From positions 62,001 to 126,000 of the forward strand of contig JAAVVA010000003.1 of assembly GCA_018449715.1 (NCBI GenBank): a stretch of DNA of 64,000 nucleotides, in the 5' to 3' direction. Each line of letters starts with the position of its first letter. Position 1 is the first letter of the stretch. The stretch is from Acidobacteriaceae bacterium dw_441 (GTDB lineage: Bacteria; Acidobacteriota; Terriglobia; Terriglobales; Acidobacteriaceae). This document shows positions 17,793 through 27,421 of the stretch, in pieces. Under the pieces are notes generated by a model. The model searched no databases and had not been told where the DNA came from. It worked only from the letters and a program-made list of their open reading frames with translations. Position numbers and translations under genes: made by a program.

Positions 17793-18013
17793 TCGGATCG
17801 CTTTGAACCCCGCTTCGGCGGGGTTTTCGCTTTAAACTTGCGAATAAAAGAGTCATACGTGTCGTCCGACGAAAAGTTCTGCGGTTCGCGCATGGACAAC
17901 TCTTTGCGAACCAGCTCGGCAGTACGTAGGTCGATCTTCTTGCGCCGAGCTATCCCTTCATTTTCTTTTGCAAGGTCTTCACCGCCGAGATTTATTCGGG
18001 CAAGATACTGCAT
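17789..18013 (-). CDS. Small basic hypothetical protein
   Basis: This 74-residue frame of unknown function begins with ATG at 18013, nine bases after an AGGAG ribosome site. It is highly charged (KKIDLRTAELVRKEL in the middle, Lys/Arg-rich end) with no membrane helix or domain I recognise. Its last codons run through the terminator of the convergent ferritin-like gene and it overlaps that gene by four bases, which is unusual and lowers confidence. An upstream Met at 18064 is less likely. It may be a genuine small gene or a chance frame. Confidence 0.42.
   Translation of the reverse strand: MQYLARINLGGEDLAKENEGIARRKKIDLRTAELVRKELSMREPQNFSSDDTYDSFIRKFKAKTPPKRGSKRSD
17806..17827 (+). terminator. 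Rho-independent terminator
   Basis: AACCCCGC-TTCG-GCGGGGTT forms an 8-bp stem with a stable UUCG tetraloop and ends in TTTT on the plus strand, 14 bases after the ferritin-like stop. This is a textbook intrinsic terminator. Confidence 0.92.
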
Positions 18014-18411
18014 CTTTGCAATCTCCTGGCGAATACTTCTCGACGCTCTGACTGAAGGTGGCACGATTTCGCATCGGTTGAGAAAGCGCGACTAGCCTGT
18101 GCAGTTGCTCGTTGCAGACAATGGACACACGGTATGGTGCCTGATCACGTGAGCACGTGTTTTTTAACTATTCTTTACGACGGAAGAAAAATAGAGGGAC
18201 CGGTCGGATCTTGCCCTCTCGAAGAAATTATTGAGCGCTACACCGGGACCGTCGCCGCTCGAAGCAGCAGCGCCCTTCCTAAGAGAGATGGAACGATCTT
18301 CCGAATTATCCTCCCTATGAAGCGGCCGGCAGATCAGAGCCAAGCTCTGATTTTTGTACGGTCTAAGGTAGTCGCTCAGGTCGGAATTCTCCATCGACCT
18401 AAGCTCTTCCT

Positions 18412-20937
18412 CTAAGACAGCGCTGCCGACAAATACGGTGCAGTTTTACTGACGGCGACTCCAGCAACCTCGTCGGGTCTCCCGGCTGCGACGACCACGC
18501 CACCCTCATCACCCGCCCCGGGCCCGATATCGATTACCCAGTCGCTCCGGGCGATCACATGCATGTCATGTTCAATCACAACAACCGTGTTGCCGGACTC
18601 CACCAGACCGTCCAACTGTTTCATGAGCCGTTCTACATCGGAAGGGTGAAGTCCAGTGGTTGGCTCGTCCAAAACATACAGGGCATCTCCACGCTGCATC
18701 CGTTGAAGTTCCGTGGCCAGCTTGATGCGTTGTGCCTCGCCGCCGGAAAGCTCCGTCGCAGGCTGGCCCAGGCGAAGATAGCCCAGGCCTACTTCTCGGA
18801 GCACATTGATAGCTCTGAAGACCTGCGGCTCCTCGGCAAAGAAGTCTGCTGCCACATCGACTGTCATGGCGAGAACGTCAGCAATACTCTTGTCCCGATA
18901 TTTAATCTCGAGGGTCTTCGCATTGAACCGGCTGCCATGGCACGTTGGGCAAGGAGCATAGACACTGGGCAAAAAAAGCAGCTCGACGCACACGAAACCT
19001 TCCCCCAGACAGGTTTCACATCTTCCCTTGGTTACATTGAAGGAAAAACGTCCCGCATCATAATGCCGGGCTTTGGCAGCTCTCGTAGCCGCAAATAGCT
19101 TCCGAACATGATCGAACAGTCCGGTGTATGTTGCCATGTTGGAACGTGGAGTTCTACCTATGGGCTTCTGATCAACTACAACCAAACGACGGATATGCTC
19201 CATGCCGCTGGTAATTTCGCCTCCCGTGGTCACAATCGCCGACTGTTCCAGGTCGTCCGCGTCGGACTCTTCATCTGCGAGCGTTTGCCCCAACCGCTTT
19301 GCCACAAGTTCAACCAGGACCTGACTTACTAGGCTCGATTTGCCGGAGCCCGAGACCCCAGTGACTGAAGTGAATACGCCAAGCGGAAACGAAACATCGA
19401 GGTGTTGTAAGTTATTCCGTGTCACGCCACGGAGATGGAGCCAGCTCTTCGGACTCCGCGGCGTTCGTATAGGTAGGGCTGACTCGCGAAAGAGATGACG
19501 CCGAGTCTCCGATGCCTTGACTGTGCGGAGACCTTCCGGCAGCCCGCTGTAAAGAACTTCACCGCCCTTCTCACCGGCGTTTGGTCCCACATCGACCAAC
19601 CAATCCGCGCGGCGGATCACATCCAACTCATGTTCCACCACGAAGAGAGAATTCCCCGCTCTCTTTAAAGAATCGAGCGCATTGAGTAGCGCTTCTGTAT
19701 CGGCAGGATGAAGACCCGCCGAAGGCTCATCCAACACATAGACGACGCCAAAGAGATTGGAGTGTAGCTGGGTTCCCAGCCTCAGTCGCTGCATCTCGCC
19801 GGGAGATAAGGTGGGAGTGCTTCGTTCGAGTGATAAGTATCCAAGACCGAGATCTAATAAAACTTCCAGTCTGGCCACCAAATCCGTAGCGATGTGTTGG
19901 GTCACCAGAGTCTTTTCCGGATGGTCCCCTCGTGCTCCGCCGCCATCCGTTACGTACGGTGCCAAAAGCGATCTCAGGCGTTTGAGGGGAAGGGTAGAGA
20001 TATCGGCTATGTCGTAACCTGCGAATTTGACCGATAGCGACTCTGGTTTGAGTCTCTTACCATGGCATACCGGACAACCGGTACTCAACATGAACTGAGA
20101 CACTCGTTTTTTCATCAAGGGACTGTTCGTGTTTGCGAAGGTTTGCAATACATATTTTTTCGCACCCGTGAAGGTCCCCTGATAGCTAGGCTCTAACTTC
20201 TGACGCAAGGCCTTTCGTGTTTCTGCTGGTGTAAATCCTGCATAGACCGGCACCGTCGGTTGCTCGTCAGTGAACAGTATCCAATCTCGATCCTTCTTCG
20301 GCAGATCGCGCCAGGGTTTATCCACGTCGTAACCGAGCGTCACGAGAATGTCTCGCAGATTCTGACCTTGCCATGCGGTCGGCCACGCGGCCACGGCACG
20401 CTCGCGAATCGTCAGCGAGTCATCGGGGACCATCGATTTCTCGGTCACCTCATAGATCCGCCCCAGCCCATGACACTTAGGGCAGGCTCCCTCCGCCGTG
20501 TTCTGAGAAAAGGATTCGGCATACAGCAGAGGTTGACCTTTTGGGTAGTCACCCGCACGGGAGTAAAGCATTCGCAGAAGATTGGAAAGGGTAGTAACGC
20601 TGCCGACGGAGGATCGAGTCGTTGGCGAACCCCTTTGTTGCTGCAACGCCACCGCCGGAGGCAAACCATCGATGGAATCCACTTCCGGCACCGTCAGTTG
20701 ATGAAAAAGCCGCCGGGCGTACGGAGACACCGACTCGAGATACCGTCGTTGAGCTTCGGCATAGAGTGTTCCAAAGGCCAGAGAGGATTTGCCGGATCCG
20801 GAGACCCCTGTGAAGACGACCAGCGCATCTCGGGGGAGGTCCACGTCAATGTTCTTGAGGTTATGCTCACGCGCACCTCGTACCCGAACCATGCTGTCAT
20901 TTGGTGGGATGCGGGCCTTTTCATTGCTCTCCTTCAC
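18412..20937 (-). CDS. UvrA-like ABC ATPase (short UvrA paralogue)
   Basis: This 841-residue protein of the UvrA family has two ABC ATPase units. Walker A motifs are GVSGSGKS at 44-51 and again in the second half. ABC signatures are LSPGEMQRLRL (first, with Pro in place of Gly) and LSGGEAQRIKL (second). Zinc-finger Cys pairs are seen in CPKCHG, CPVCHG, CETCLG and CPTCHG. It is about 100 residues shorter than housekeeping UvrA and matches the UvrA2/DrrC-like class that often lacks a full UvrB-binding region and is linked to drug or DNA-damage tolerance. The start is GTG at 20937 with GGAGG upstream. No uvrB or uvrC is nearby. Confidence 0.9.
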   Translation of the reverse strand: MKESNEKARIPPNDSMVRVRGAREHNLKNIDVDLPRDALVVFTGVSGSGKSSLAFGTLYAEAQRRYLESVSPYARRLFHQLTVPEVDSIDGLPPAVALQQQRGSPTTRSSVGSVTTLSNLLRMLYSRAGDYPKGQPLLYAESFSQNTAEGACPKCHGLGRIYEVTEKSMVPDDSLTIRERAVAAWPTAWQGQNLRDILVTLGYDVDKPWRDLPKKDRDWILFTDEQPTVPVYAGFTPAETRKALRQKLEPSYQGTFTGAKKYVLQTFANTNSPLMKKRVSQFMLSTGCPVCHGKRLKPESLSVKFAGYDIADISTLPLKRLRSLLAPYVTDGGGARGDHPEKTLVTQHIATDLVARLEVLLDLGLGYLSLERSTPTLSPGEMQRLRLGTQLHSNLFGVVYVLDEPSAGLHPADTEALLNALDSLKRAGNSLFVVEHELDVIRRADWLVDVGPNAGEKGGEVLYSGLPEGLRTVKASETRRHLFRESALPIRTPRSPKSWLHLRGVTRNNLQHLDVSFPLGVFTSVTGVSGSGKSSLVSQVLVELVAKRLGQTLADEESDADDLEQSAIVTTGGEITSGMEHIRRLVVVDQKPIGRTPRSNMATYTGLFDHVRKLFAATRAAKARHYDAGRFSFNVTKGRCETCLGEGFVCVELLFLPSVYAPCPTCHGSRFNAKTLEIKYRDKSIADVLAMTVDVAADFFAEEPQVFRAINVLREVGLGYLRLGQPATELSGGEAQRIKLATELQRMQRGDALYVLDEPTTGLHPSDVERLMKQLDGLVESGNTVVVIEHDMHVIARSDWVIDIGPGAGDEGGVVVAAGRPDEVAGVAVSKTAPYLSAALS

Positions 20938-21180
20938 GAGCTATACCTCCGGGGAGTGGTCAGATGCATGCACTGGGCTAAGCCTTTTTCTGCTTGGATG
21001 CTTCCGCAATGGTTCACCGGCTGCTCTTTACATCAGGGAGCAATAGGATAGCGGTTAAGCGCTCTAGTGACCAGCGGATGAACGGACAAGCGGAATCTAG
21101 CCATTGTTGCCAGTAAGCAAATGAACTTTGACTATGAATCCACCGAGATTACCCATGCTTGTAACTTTAGCAACGTCGTC
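20938..21180. other. Intergenic region
   Basis: No gene is seen between the UvrA-like start and the degraded DUF2252 copy. With the following stretch to 21541 this makes about 600 bases without an intact gene. Confidence 0.5.
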
Positions 21181-21308
21181 CATGATTGCTCACATTGCTG
21201 TACATCTATCAGATGGCAAAAGCCGCTGCTTCCATCAAACCGGTGACCGAACGCATATTCTGACCTCAAATCGTGAGACGAAAGCTCAGTCTGCCGACGC
21301 TCATGGTT
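21181..21308 (+). pseudogene. Degraded copy of the DUF2252 gene 5' end
   Basis: This stretch is clearly homologous at DNA level to the leader and first 35 codons of the intact DUF2252 gene at 15894. Shared blocks include the leader CTATCAGATGGC and the coding segment for NRQAK/NRETK and AQSA. Translation starts MAKAAASIKPVTER, then needs a frame change to continue ILTSNRETKAQSADAHG. After that, homology is lost. The piece is therefore a truncated, frameshifted relic. It lies between the UvrA-like gene and the PAS histidine kinase. Confidence 0.8.
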
Positions 21309-21541
21309 TCCTCCTGAATTACAGTGTGTGCCTAGATGAGATGGGTTTACGGATTTCAACTGTTGTACATGGTGAAATCGCCGCCTCTTTTTAGTTAGTA
21401 GGAATTACCTATTACTCCGGTATCCAGGGAGAAACTTACGTCTTGATCGCGCCAAACTCCAATCGGCCGATTTGCATCGTACTGTTGAGACCATGATCGT
21501 GCCTTCTTATCGACAGAAAGATGCTATTGGAGTGAACAGCC

Positions 21542-23062
21542 TTGCAGCCCGGACCCGACAAGCCACAGCCCGATCTGCCAGCGAAGGTCGGCGAATCAGT
21601 TATTGATACTCGACTGCATTTCGCTGCTTTGGTGAATTCCTCAAACGATCCCATCATCAGCAAAGATCTATCTGGGAACATTCTCAGTTGGAACCGTGCT
21701 GCGGCTCGGGTATTCGGCTACGCGGAGAGGGAGATAGTGGGCCAATCGATTTTGCATCTGGTCCATCCCGACTTCCAGCATGAAGAGAGTGAGTTCCAGC
21801 GAAAACTGAGAGCCGAGGAACCGATCGATCCATACGAAACCACATGGGTTCGGAAAGGCGGAGGAAACATCCCGGTCTCTATAACCGTCTACTCTGTAAG
21901 AGACGAGACCGGCCACGTGGTTGGTGCGTCGAAGATCGTCTGCGATCTTTCCGAGCGGAAACAAACTGATGAGAGCCGTTTCAGGCTCGCAGCCATCGTC
22001 GATTCCGCGGACGACGCCATCATCAGTAAAGATCTGAACGGTATTATCACCAGTTGGAATGAAGGGGCGCAACGGATGTTCGGCTTTACGGCGGAGGATA
22101 TGGTTAGTCAATCCATTCTGCGCCTCATTCCAGAGCGTTTGCAGTATGAAGAGGACGAGATACTGCGAAAGCTCAGGGCTGGGCAGCGCATCGACCATTA
22201 TGAGACGACTCGCAGAAAGAAAAATGGAGAAGATATCGATGTATCGGTCACGATCTCTCCTATTAGAGATGGATCGGGCAGAGTCATCGGCGCTTCAAAG
22301 ATCGCTCGCGATATCTCAGATCGCAAGCGAATGGAGCGCATGCTGATCCAGTCGGAGAAGCTGGCCGCTACAGGTCGTATGGCCGCGACGATTGCTCATG
22401 AGATTAATAACCCATTGGAATCGGTAATGAACCTCATCTATCTGGCGCGCCATCATAGTGCAGAGTCAGGAAAGGCTCATCAATATCTGCTCACCGCCGA
22501 AGAGGAGCTGGAGCGTGTCTCTCACATAGCTCGCCAGACGTTGGGCTATTACAAAGATACCGGTTCACCGGCAGAGGTATTCCTTCACCAACTCATCGAA
22601 AACGTACTAGCAGTCTACAACTCCAGGGTGACCGCTCTCGGTATTGCGGTGGATCTACAGTTCAATGATCTGCAGAAGATTATGGTGAGCAGGGGCGAAA
22701 TGCTCCAGGTCTTCTCGAATATCATCGCGAATGCCATTGACGCCATGCGCCATGGCGGATCTTTGAAGGTCTCAACTCGCAAACTCGCGGGGGCTACAGG
22801 AGATGGAATTCAGACCGTAATTCGAGATGGTGGAACTGGAATCAAACAGGAGCATCTGGAAAGAATCTTCGAACCCTTTTTCACGACGAAAGGGGATTTA
22901 GGAACCGGCATAGGACTTTGGGTCGCCCGGCAGCTTGTAGAAAGACGTGGTGGTCAAATCTCAGTCGCGAGCAGTACTGAACAGGGACGCAGTGGCACCA
23001 CAATCACGATCTTTCTTCCCTTTGCCACTCCCTCCTCGCGTCTTAGCTCCGAGCAGGGATAA
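21542..23062 (+). CDS. Tandem-PAS sensor histidine kinase
   Basis: This 506-residue soluble histidine kinase has two closely similar PAS domains (about 22-138 and 143-262; both contain the IISKDL..SWN pattern), then HisKA with the phospho-acceptor His286 (AATIAHEINNPLE), and an HATPase domain with N-box ANAIDAM, G1 box DGGTGI and G2 GTGIGLW. There is no membrane segment, so it senses a cytosolic or redox/ligand signal through PAS. The start is TTG at 21542 with GGAG nine bases upstream; a nearby in-frame ATG is followed by a stop. A receiver-only gene follows and is the likely partner. The ATPase half resembles the kinase at 53446-55044. Confidence 0.92.
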   Translation: MQPGPDKPQPDLPAKVGESVIDTRLHFAALVNSSNDPIISKDLSGNILSWNRAAARVFGYAEREIVGQSILHLVHPDFQHEESEFQRKLRAEEPIDPYETTWVRKGGGNIPVSITVYSVRDETGHVVGASKIVCDLSERKQTDESRFRLAAIVDSADDAIISKDLNGIITSWNEGAQRMFGFTAEDMVSQSILRLIPERLQYEEDEILRKLRAGQRIDHYETTRRKKNGEDIDVSVTISPIRDGSGRVIGASKIARDISDRKRMERMLIQSEKLAATGRMAATIAHEINNPLESVMNLIYLARHHSAESGKAHQYLLTAEEELERVSHIARQTLGYYKDTGSPAEVFLHQLIENVLAVYNSRVTALGIAVDLQFNDLQKIMVSRGEMLQVFSNIIANAIDAMRHGGSLKVSTRKLAGATGDGIQTVIRDGGTGIKQEHLERIFEPFFTTKGDLGTGIGLWVARQLVERRGGQISVASSTEQGRSGTTITIFLPFATPSSRLSSEQG

Positions 23063-23165
23063 ACTTGTTCCATCTGGGTTTCCAATTATGTTCGAAATAT
23101 CCTCAGTCGCCATTTACGTAGCAGATGATTTTTTTCAAAACCAATTGACATCGTTGGCCGACGGA

Positions 23166-23549
23166 ATGGATTCGAAGGAGCCGCAACGAAGCCTGCCCAA
23201 AATCCTGGTAGTCGATGATGAACGGCGTATTGCCGATACGCTAGGAGAAATTCTCGAATTGGCGGGATTCCATGTCGCGATCGCCTACGACGGGTGGGAA
23301 GCTTTGGAGCGTGCCGCCCGGTTCCACCCGGATTATCTACTCTCCGATGTGCTCATGCCGCAAATGAACGGGGTTGAGTTGGCGATCGCCATCCGGAAGA
23401 CCTACCCATCCGCGAAAATCCTTCTCTTTTCAGGCCAGGCAGGTATTTCGGAGATATTGCTGGATGGCCAGAAGCAGGGCTTCGAATTTGAATTGGTCGC
23501 GAAGCCCATTCATCCCAGTAAACTGATAGAGCTGCTCAAAGCTGAGTGA
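23166..23549 (+). CDS. Single-domain response regulator
   Basis: This 127-residue receiver domain has acidic pocket VVDDE, phospho-acceptor Asp in LLSDVLMPQMNG, Ser in LLFSGQA and Lys in VAKPIHP. It lacks an output domain. I choose the ATG at 23166 because it gives the same length as the paralogue at 15426-15791; the frame is open further back (ATG at 23088, or into the kinase gene). It begins about 100 bases after the kinase stop, so the pair probably forms a phosphorelay start. A weak CGAGGT/ACCTCG hairpin lies in the 62-base gap to the convergent MscS gene. Confidence 0.88.
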   Translation: MDSKEPQRSLPKILVVDDERRIADTLGEILELAGFHVAIAYDGWEALERAARFHPDYLLSDVLMPQMNGVELAIAIRKTYPSAKILLFSGQAGISEILLDGQKQGFEFELVAKPIHPSKLIELLKAE

Positions 23550-23611
23550 TTCGTTGTCGAGGTCTCTAAAAACCTCGCCAGCTCCACATTAAGCCTTCGT
23601 TTTTCCCGTTG

Positions 23612-24745
23612 TCATGCGCTTTGCCCGGCAGGCACAGCCTGGACCTTGACTGCGGAGGTTGGGAGTAGGTTTTCCAGCTTAATGTCGCGCGTTGCCGCGA
23701 ATCTCGCTGTAGGAAAAGCTGTGGGATAGTGTTCGCGCACCCAGTCCATCATCTCTTCACGAACGAGGCATTGGAGATCAAACGCTTTGCTTGAATCAGG
23801 TGATCCCATCAGGCAGCGTATCTCCATACTGCGATCGGTTAGGTTTGTTACCTGAAGTCCTACTACTGTGCCATCCCACTGGGGAGCTGCTTTCACGATC
23901 ACTTCCAACTGTTTGCGTAGTTCCTTTACGGGCACCTCATAGTCGAGGTAAAGAAAGGACGTAGTCAAAATGTTTGCGCTCTGTCTCGTCCAGTTCGCAA
24001 AAGGGTTTTCGATGAACCAGCTTAACGGGACGATCAAACGCCGCAGATCCCAGATCTTCAGCACCACATAGGACGAAGTGATCTCCTCTACGCGCGCCCA
24101 TTCGCCTGAGACAACCACGACATCGTCGATGCGTATCGGCTCGGTCAGTGCAATCTGCAGCCCCGCCAGAAAGTTTGAGGCGGTGCTCTTGGCTGCTGTC
24201 GCGAGGACCAGGGATGCGATTCCCGCAGAGGCCAGCAGGCCCGATCCGTAGTGCCATAGTCGTGGATCATCAAAGCTCCACAACAACGCACCGGCCGTCA
24301 GAACCACAACGAACGCAATCGCGATTCGCCGGAAGAGTTGAAATTGCGTATGTACCCGCCGCGCCCGGATATTATCGGCGACGGTTACGTCGTATCTGCG
24401 CAGCAAAACGTCCTGAGCGACATACACGCACCCGATAAAGAACCATCCCAGCGCGCCCACCACGATCATAAAGACGATATGCTGAGCTTTATGCTCCATG
24501 CCAGCTGGCAGGTCAGGCACGAACGGTAATGCGATAAGAACACAGGTCAGTAGAAAAATGGCCCGAGCGGGACTACCCAGATGCTTCTGTAAACCCCAGC
24601 CAATCTTCTGCTCCGTTATAGTTTTTCGGCGGATTAGCCGGAAGAGAAGGAAATGAAGCGCATTCGCTAAAAATAAAGCGGCGCAAAATAAGAAGATTAC
24701 AAAGAACCACCGATGCTGCGTATACATCGCCGAAATCACGCCCAT
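23612..24745 (-). CDS. MscS-family mechanosensitive channel
   Basis: This 377-residue inner-membrane channel has about five predicted transmembrane segments in the first 190 residues (13-35, 58-76, 87-110, 135-152, 163-185). The pore-lining helix region is followed by the beta domain with IRIDDVVVVSGEWARVEEI, which matches the MscS middle domain. The cytosolic part ends in a Pro-rich tail. Such channels release solutes on hypo-osmotic shock. GAGGAGGA precedes the ATG. It is followed on the same strand by nothing nearby but is preceded, 160 bases away, by the antiporter gene, consistent with an osmotic or ion homeostasis group. Confidence 0.9.
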   Translation of the reverse strand: MGVISAMYTQHRWFFVIFLFCAALFLANALHFLLFRLIRRKTITEQKIGWGLQKHLGSPARAIFLLTCVLIALPFVPDLPAGMEHKAQHIVFMIVVGALGWFFIGCVYVAQDVLLRRYDVTVADNIRARRVHTQFQLFRRIAIAFVVVLTAGALLWSFDDPRLWHYGSGLLASAGIASLVLATAAKSTASNFLAGLQIALTEPIRIDDVVVVSGEWARVEEITSSYVVLKIWDLRRLIVPLSWFIENPFANWTRQSANILTTSFLYLDYEVPVKELRKQLEVIVKAAPQWDGTVVGLQVTNLTDRSMEIRCLMGSPDSSKAFDLQCLVREEMMDWVREHYPTAFPTARFAATRDIKLENLLPTSAVKVQAVPAGQSA

Positions 24746-24908
24746 AGCAAACTCCTCCTCGGAAGGCTGACGAATCTCTGACCTTAGACGCGTTCTATGG
24801 CTTCCTGTTCTGCCTGCTTGTCACTCAGACCATTACGTTGCGAAGCGTTGGAGGCGCTGCGCTCGTGTTTGGCAGGGTGACGCTATCGTCTGTCAGAAGC
24901 AGGATTAC

Positions 24909-26450
24909 CTAGACCTCTTCGAGTGCCAGGTCGTCCGCTGGCGATGCTGCCAGCGCTGCCCAATCCAGTTCTTCTTGCAGTGCCTGGAAGACGTCTTCCT
25001 CGATCTCGCCTTTGTCTCTCATATCGATCAGGCGCTCACGCTGTGCGTCCACGACACTGCGTCGAAGCTTGTCTATGCCTGAACTCTGGACAGAAAAGTC
25101 CAGCCTGCCAACTTGCTTCAGAGCGCTATCCAGTTCTCTGCGGATACTTGTCGCGGCTGCCTCTGTTCTGTTCCCCAACGAATCCAAACCTACACGCAGG
25201 AGCTGCTCTCGGACTTGCTCCGTTTCATTTTTCAAGGAGCCGTCTTGTTCAATGTGAAGTAGCTTTACCAGGGGGCCAATGGTGAACCCCTGCACAACCA
25301 GCGTTCCGAGGACAACCGAAAAAGCCGCGAAGACGATGAGGCTGCGTCCTGGAAAGTTGGGAGGTAGCGCGGAGGCTGTGGCGATCGTGAGGATACCGCG
25401 GATCCCACACCATGAGGTGAGAAAGCTCACCTTCGCAGGTGGGAATGGCATATCGCTGCTGGCCATCGCTCGTTCCACGCTGGCGCGGTAAAGAAATATC
25501 CAGGCGAAGCGCACGGTCACGGTTGTGAGAAACACGGCGCTACCGAAGTAAATCGCGGATTTGAAGCTGATTCCGGCAAGATGCTCAGAGATGTCGAGCA
25601 CCTGCATCCCAAGAAGGAGAAAGGCAAGTGTACTCAAAATAAAGGTAAGCGAACCCCAGAGTGCGGTGGAATGCACCCGGTCACGCGGAGATTCCTGACT
25701 CGGAGCATCCCCGGCAATCGTCATCGCCAGCACTACTACAGAGAGAATGGGTGAGACATGCAGCTTTTCGCCGAGAATCCAGGCCCCAAAGGTGACGGAG
25801 ATCTCCGCAATGGACGCAGATAAGCTTCCCGCTGTCCATCGGGCGACGACGAGAAATAACTTGCCGAGAACAAAACCGACAAGCGCTCCACCCGGTATCG
25901 CCAGGGAGAGTGGGCCGAGGGTATGCCATATCGACGATGTGCCATGTAAAGCCATCGTTTGCGCTGTACCGAACAGCAGGAGCGCTGTAGCGTCATTCAA
26001 CAGGCTCTCGCCCTCAAGAATCAGCAGCGTTCGCCTCGGCAGTGAAAATCTGTTTAGCACCGCGCTTACGGCTGAGGCGTCTGGCGGAGAGACGATTGCA
26101 CCAAGCGTAAAGGCAGCAGCCCAGTCCAGACCGCCCATGAAGTGGCCAACAGTTCCGACCGCAAGCATCGTGATAATGACTGCTGCTCCCGCCAGAAGCA
26201 ATAAAGGGAGCCAATGCTTTCTTAGCTCCCTGGGAGTCGTGTCATAGGCCGCATCGAATAGTGCTGGCGTGACAAAAATCGCGAGTGCGAGATCCGGTTC
26301 AAGAACAATCGTCGGCATAAACGGCATAGCCGCGACTGCTATACCTGCCAACGCCAATAGAGATGGATACGGCAGGCTGAAGCGCCTGGAGATCTGTAGT
26401 AAGATCACTGCCACAACCATCAGAACTAAAATGCCTTCAAAGAGCTCCAC
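24909..26450 (-). CDS. Na+/H+ antiporter (CPA1/NhaP type)
   Basis: This 513-residue cation:proton antiporter has 11-12 hydrophobic segments. Family hallmarks are ATLFDAAYDT-like FVTPALFDAAYDT near the N-terminus, AIVSPPDASAVSAVL (the conserved acidic PPD/DA motif), LILEGESLLNDATALLLF, and WCGIRGILTIATA. A cytosolic C-terminal helix of about 100 residues (from LLHIEQDGS onward) is probably regulatory. The start is GTG at 26450 with AAGGGGG upstream. It should expel Na+ or K+ against protons and so support pH and salt tolerance. Confidence 0.92.
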   Translation of the reverse strand: MELFEGILVLMVVAVILLQISRRFSLPYPSLLALAGIAVAAMPFMPTIVLEPDLALAIFVTPALFDAAYDTTPRELRKHWLPLLLLAGAAVIITMLAVGTVGHFMGGLDWAAAFTLGAIVSPPDASAVSAVLNRFSLPRRTLLILEGESLLNDATALLLFGTAQTMALHGTSSIWHTLGPLSLAIPGGALVGFVLGKLFLVVARWTAGSLSASIAEISVTFGAWILGEKLHVSPILSVVVLAMTIAGDAPSQESPRDRVHSTALWGSLTFILSTLAFLLLGMQVLDISEHLAGISFKSAIYFGSAVFLTTVTVRFAWIFLYRASVERAMASSDMPFPPAKVSFLTSWCGIRGILTIATASALPPNFPGRSLIVFAAFSVVLGTLVVQGFTIGPLVKLLHIEQDGSLKNETEQVREQLLRVGLDSLGNRTEAAATSIRRELDSALKQVGRLDFSVQSSGIDKLRRSVVDAQRERLIDMRDKGEIEEDVFQALQEELDWAALAASPADDLALEEV

Positions 26451-27043
26451 GCGTCCCCCTTTCTTCGATCATTCTCAGCTTCTTTCCAAGTGAGATAAGC
26501 GCAATGCAGTTCAACAGCGGCCCCACTCGTCTTGCAAGTCCCGAGGTGGGTTTCTTTAGAGATGCACCTGCTCGAGATCATGGATGAGCTAAGACTGCGG
26601 AAACAGGCCAAGTCATTCACTCAGCCGTGTTAGAACGTCTCTAATCCCCTAGTGGCAGAATCTGCCGATCCCAGACTTCATTGGATTGAGGAGTAGGCCA
26701 GAAAGCGGGATGTGGGTGATACAGAACCTGATCGTCTTCACGATGCGCCATCCTCTTATCTTCAAACTCCCGATCAAGCCAGATAGTGAAGACGGACCCA
26801 GATAAGGCGGCGCCGGTCATCAATCGAAGCGCTTGAACGTCCATATTGATCTCGGTGGCAAGACAGGGCTGCTCGCTCTCCAATGATCGGCAAGGAGCCA
26901 TCGGATAGGCAACTTTGGTGGCTGGATGGAGAACTGCCCACGTTCGTCAAGATGGAAGAGGCAGCGTATGGAAGGGTGCCGATTTGGACGATGGTTCTCA
27001 AGCCCAGCATGGCCATCAGAACTTATCTGAAATTCAATAGAGT
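26451..27043. other. Intergenic region with short doubtful frames
   Basis: About 590 bases lie between the antiporter start and the CsbD-like stop. A 54-codon plus-strand frame at 26883-27047 reads sensibly (rich in Trp and charged residues) but has no ribosome site. A minus frame at 26641-26901 likewise lacks one. I do not recognise either and call no gene. Confidence 0.45.
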
Positions 27044-27376
27044 TTAAGATTCAGTCAGAAAAGAGCGATTAACATCATGCAGTGTCTCGCCAACAGTCCC
27101 GGCGACTTTGCCAACGGTATATTTCACGGCACCCGCAACCTGATCTACCATGCCCTCACCGACAAGTGCATCATTACCGGCGATTTGCCCGATCCCTCTT
27201 TTTAGCTTGCCCGTTCCGTATCTGACCGCCCCGGAAAATCGTTGCTGGCGTCCCCAAAGCCTGGTTCTACCTGCAGCTGCTTTCATACCGTCACGCACAT
27301 CCGGGCGCCGCGCAAATAAAATATATGCACTGACTCCAATACCTAGCCCTGCAAATATCCATCCGCAAGATTTCAT
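27044..27376 (-). CDS. Membrane-anchored CsbD-like protein
   Basis: This 110-residue protein has one N-terminal transmembrane helix (about 5-21) followed by a CsbD-like region: GTGKLKRGIGQIAGND, then EGMVDQVAGAVKYTVGKVAG. CsbD proteins are small hydrophilic general-stress proteins; a membrane anchor is an unusual addition. AGGAG precedes the ATG at 27376; a GTG nine codons earlier is possible. The His-rich micropeptide gene lies 45 bases upstream on the same strand, so the two may be one transcript. A second, soluble CsbD is at 52628. Confidence 0.78.
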   Translation of the reverse strand: MKSCGWIFAGLGIGVSAYILFARRPDVRDGMKAAAGRTRLWGRQQRFSGAVRYGTGKLKRGIGQIAGNDALVGEGMVDQVAGAVKYTVGKVAGTVGETLHDVNRSFLTES

Positions 27377-27421
27377 GGGATACCGCTCTCCTATGTGTGA
27401 CACCGTGACGTAGTCCGGTTC

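Noticed and set aside
26883..27047. A 54-codon plus-strand frame with sensible composition
   Set aside because: No ribosome-binding site, no recognised family, and its end overlaps the convergent CsbD-like stop.
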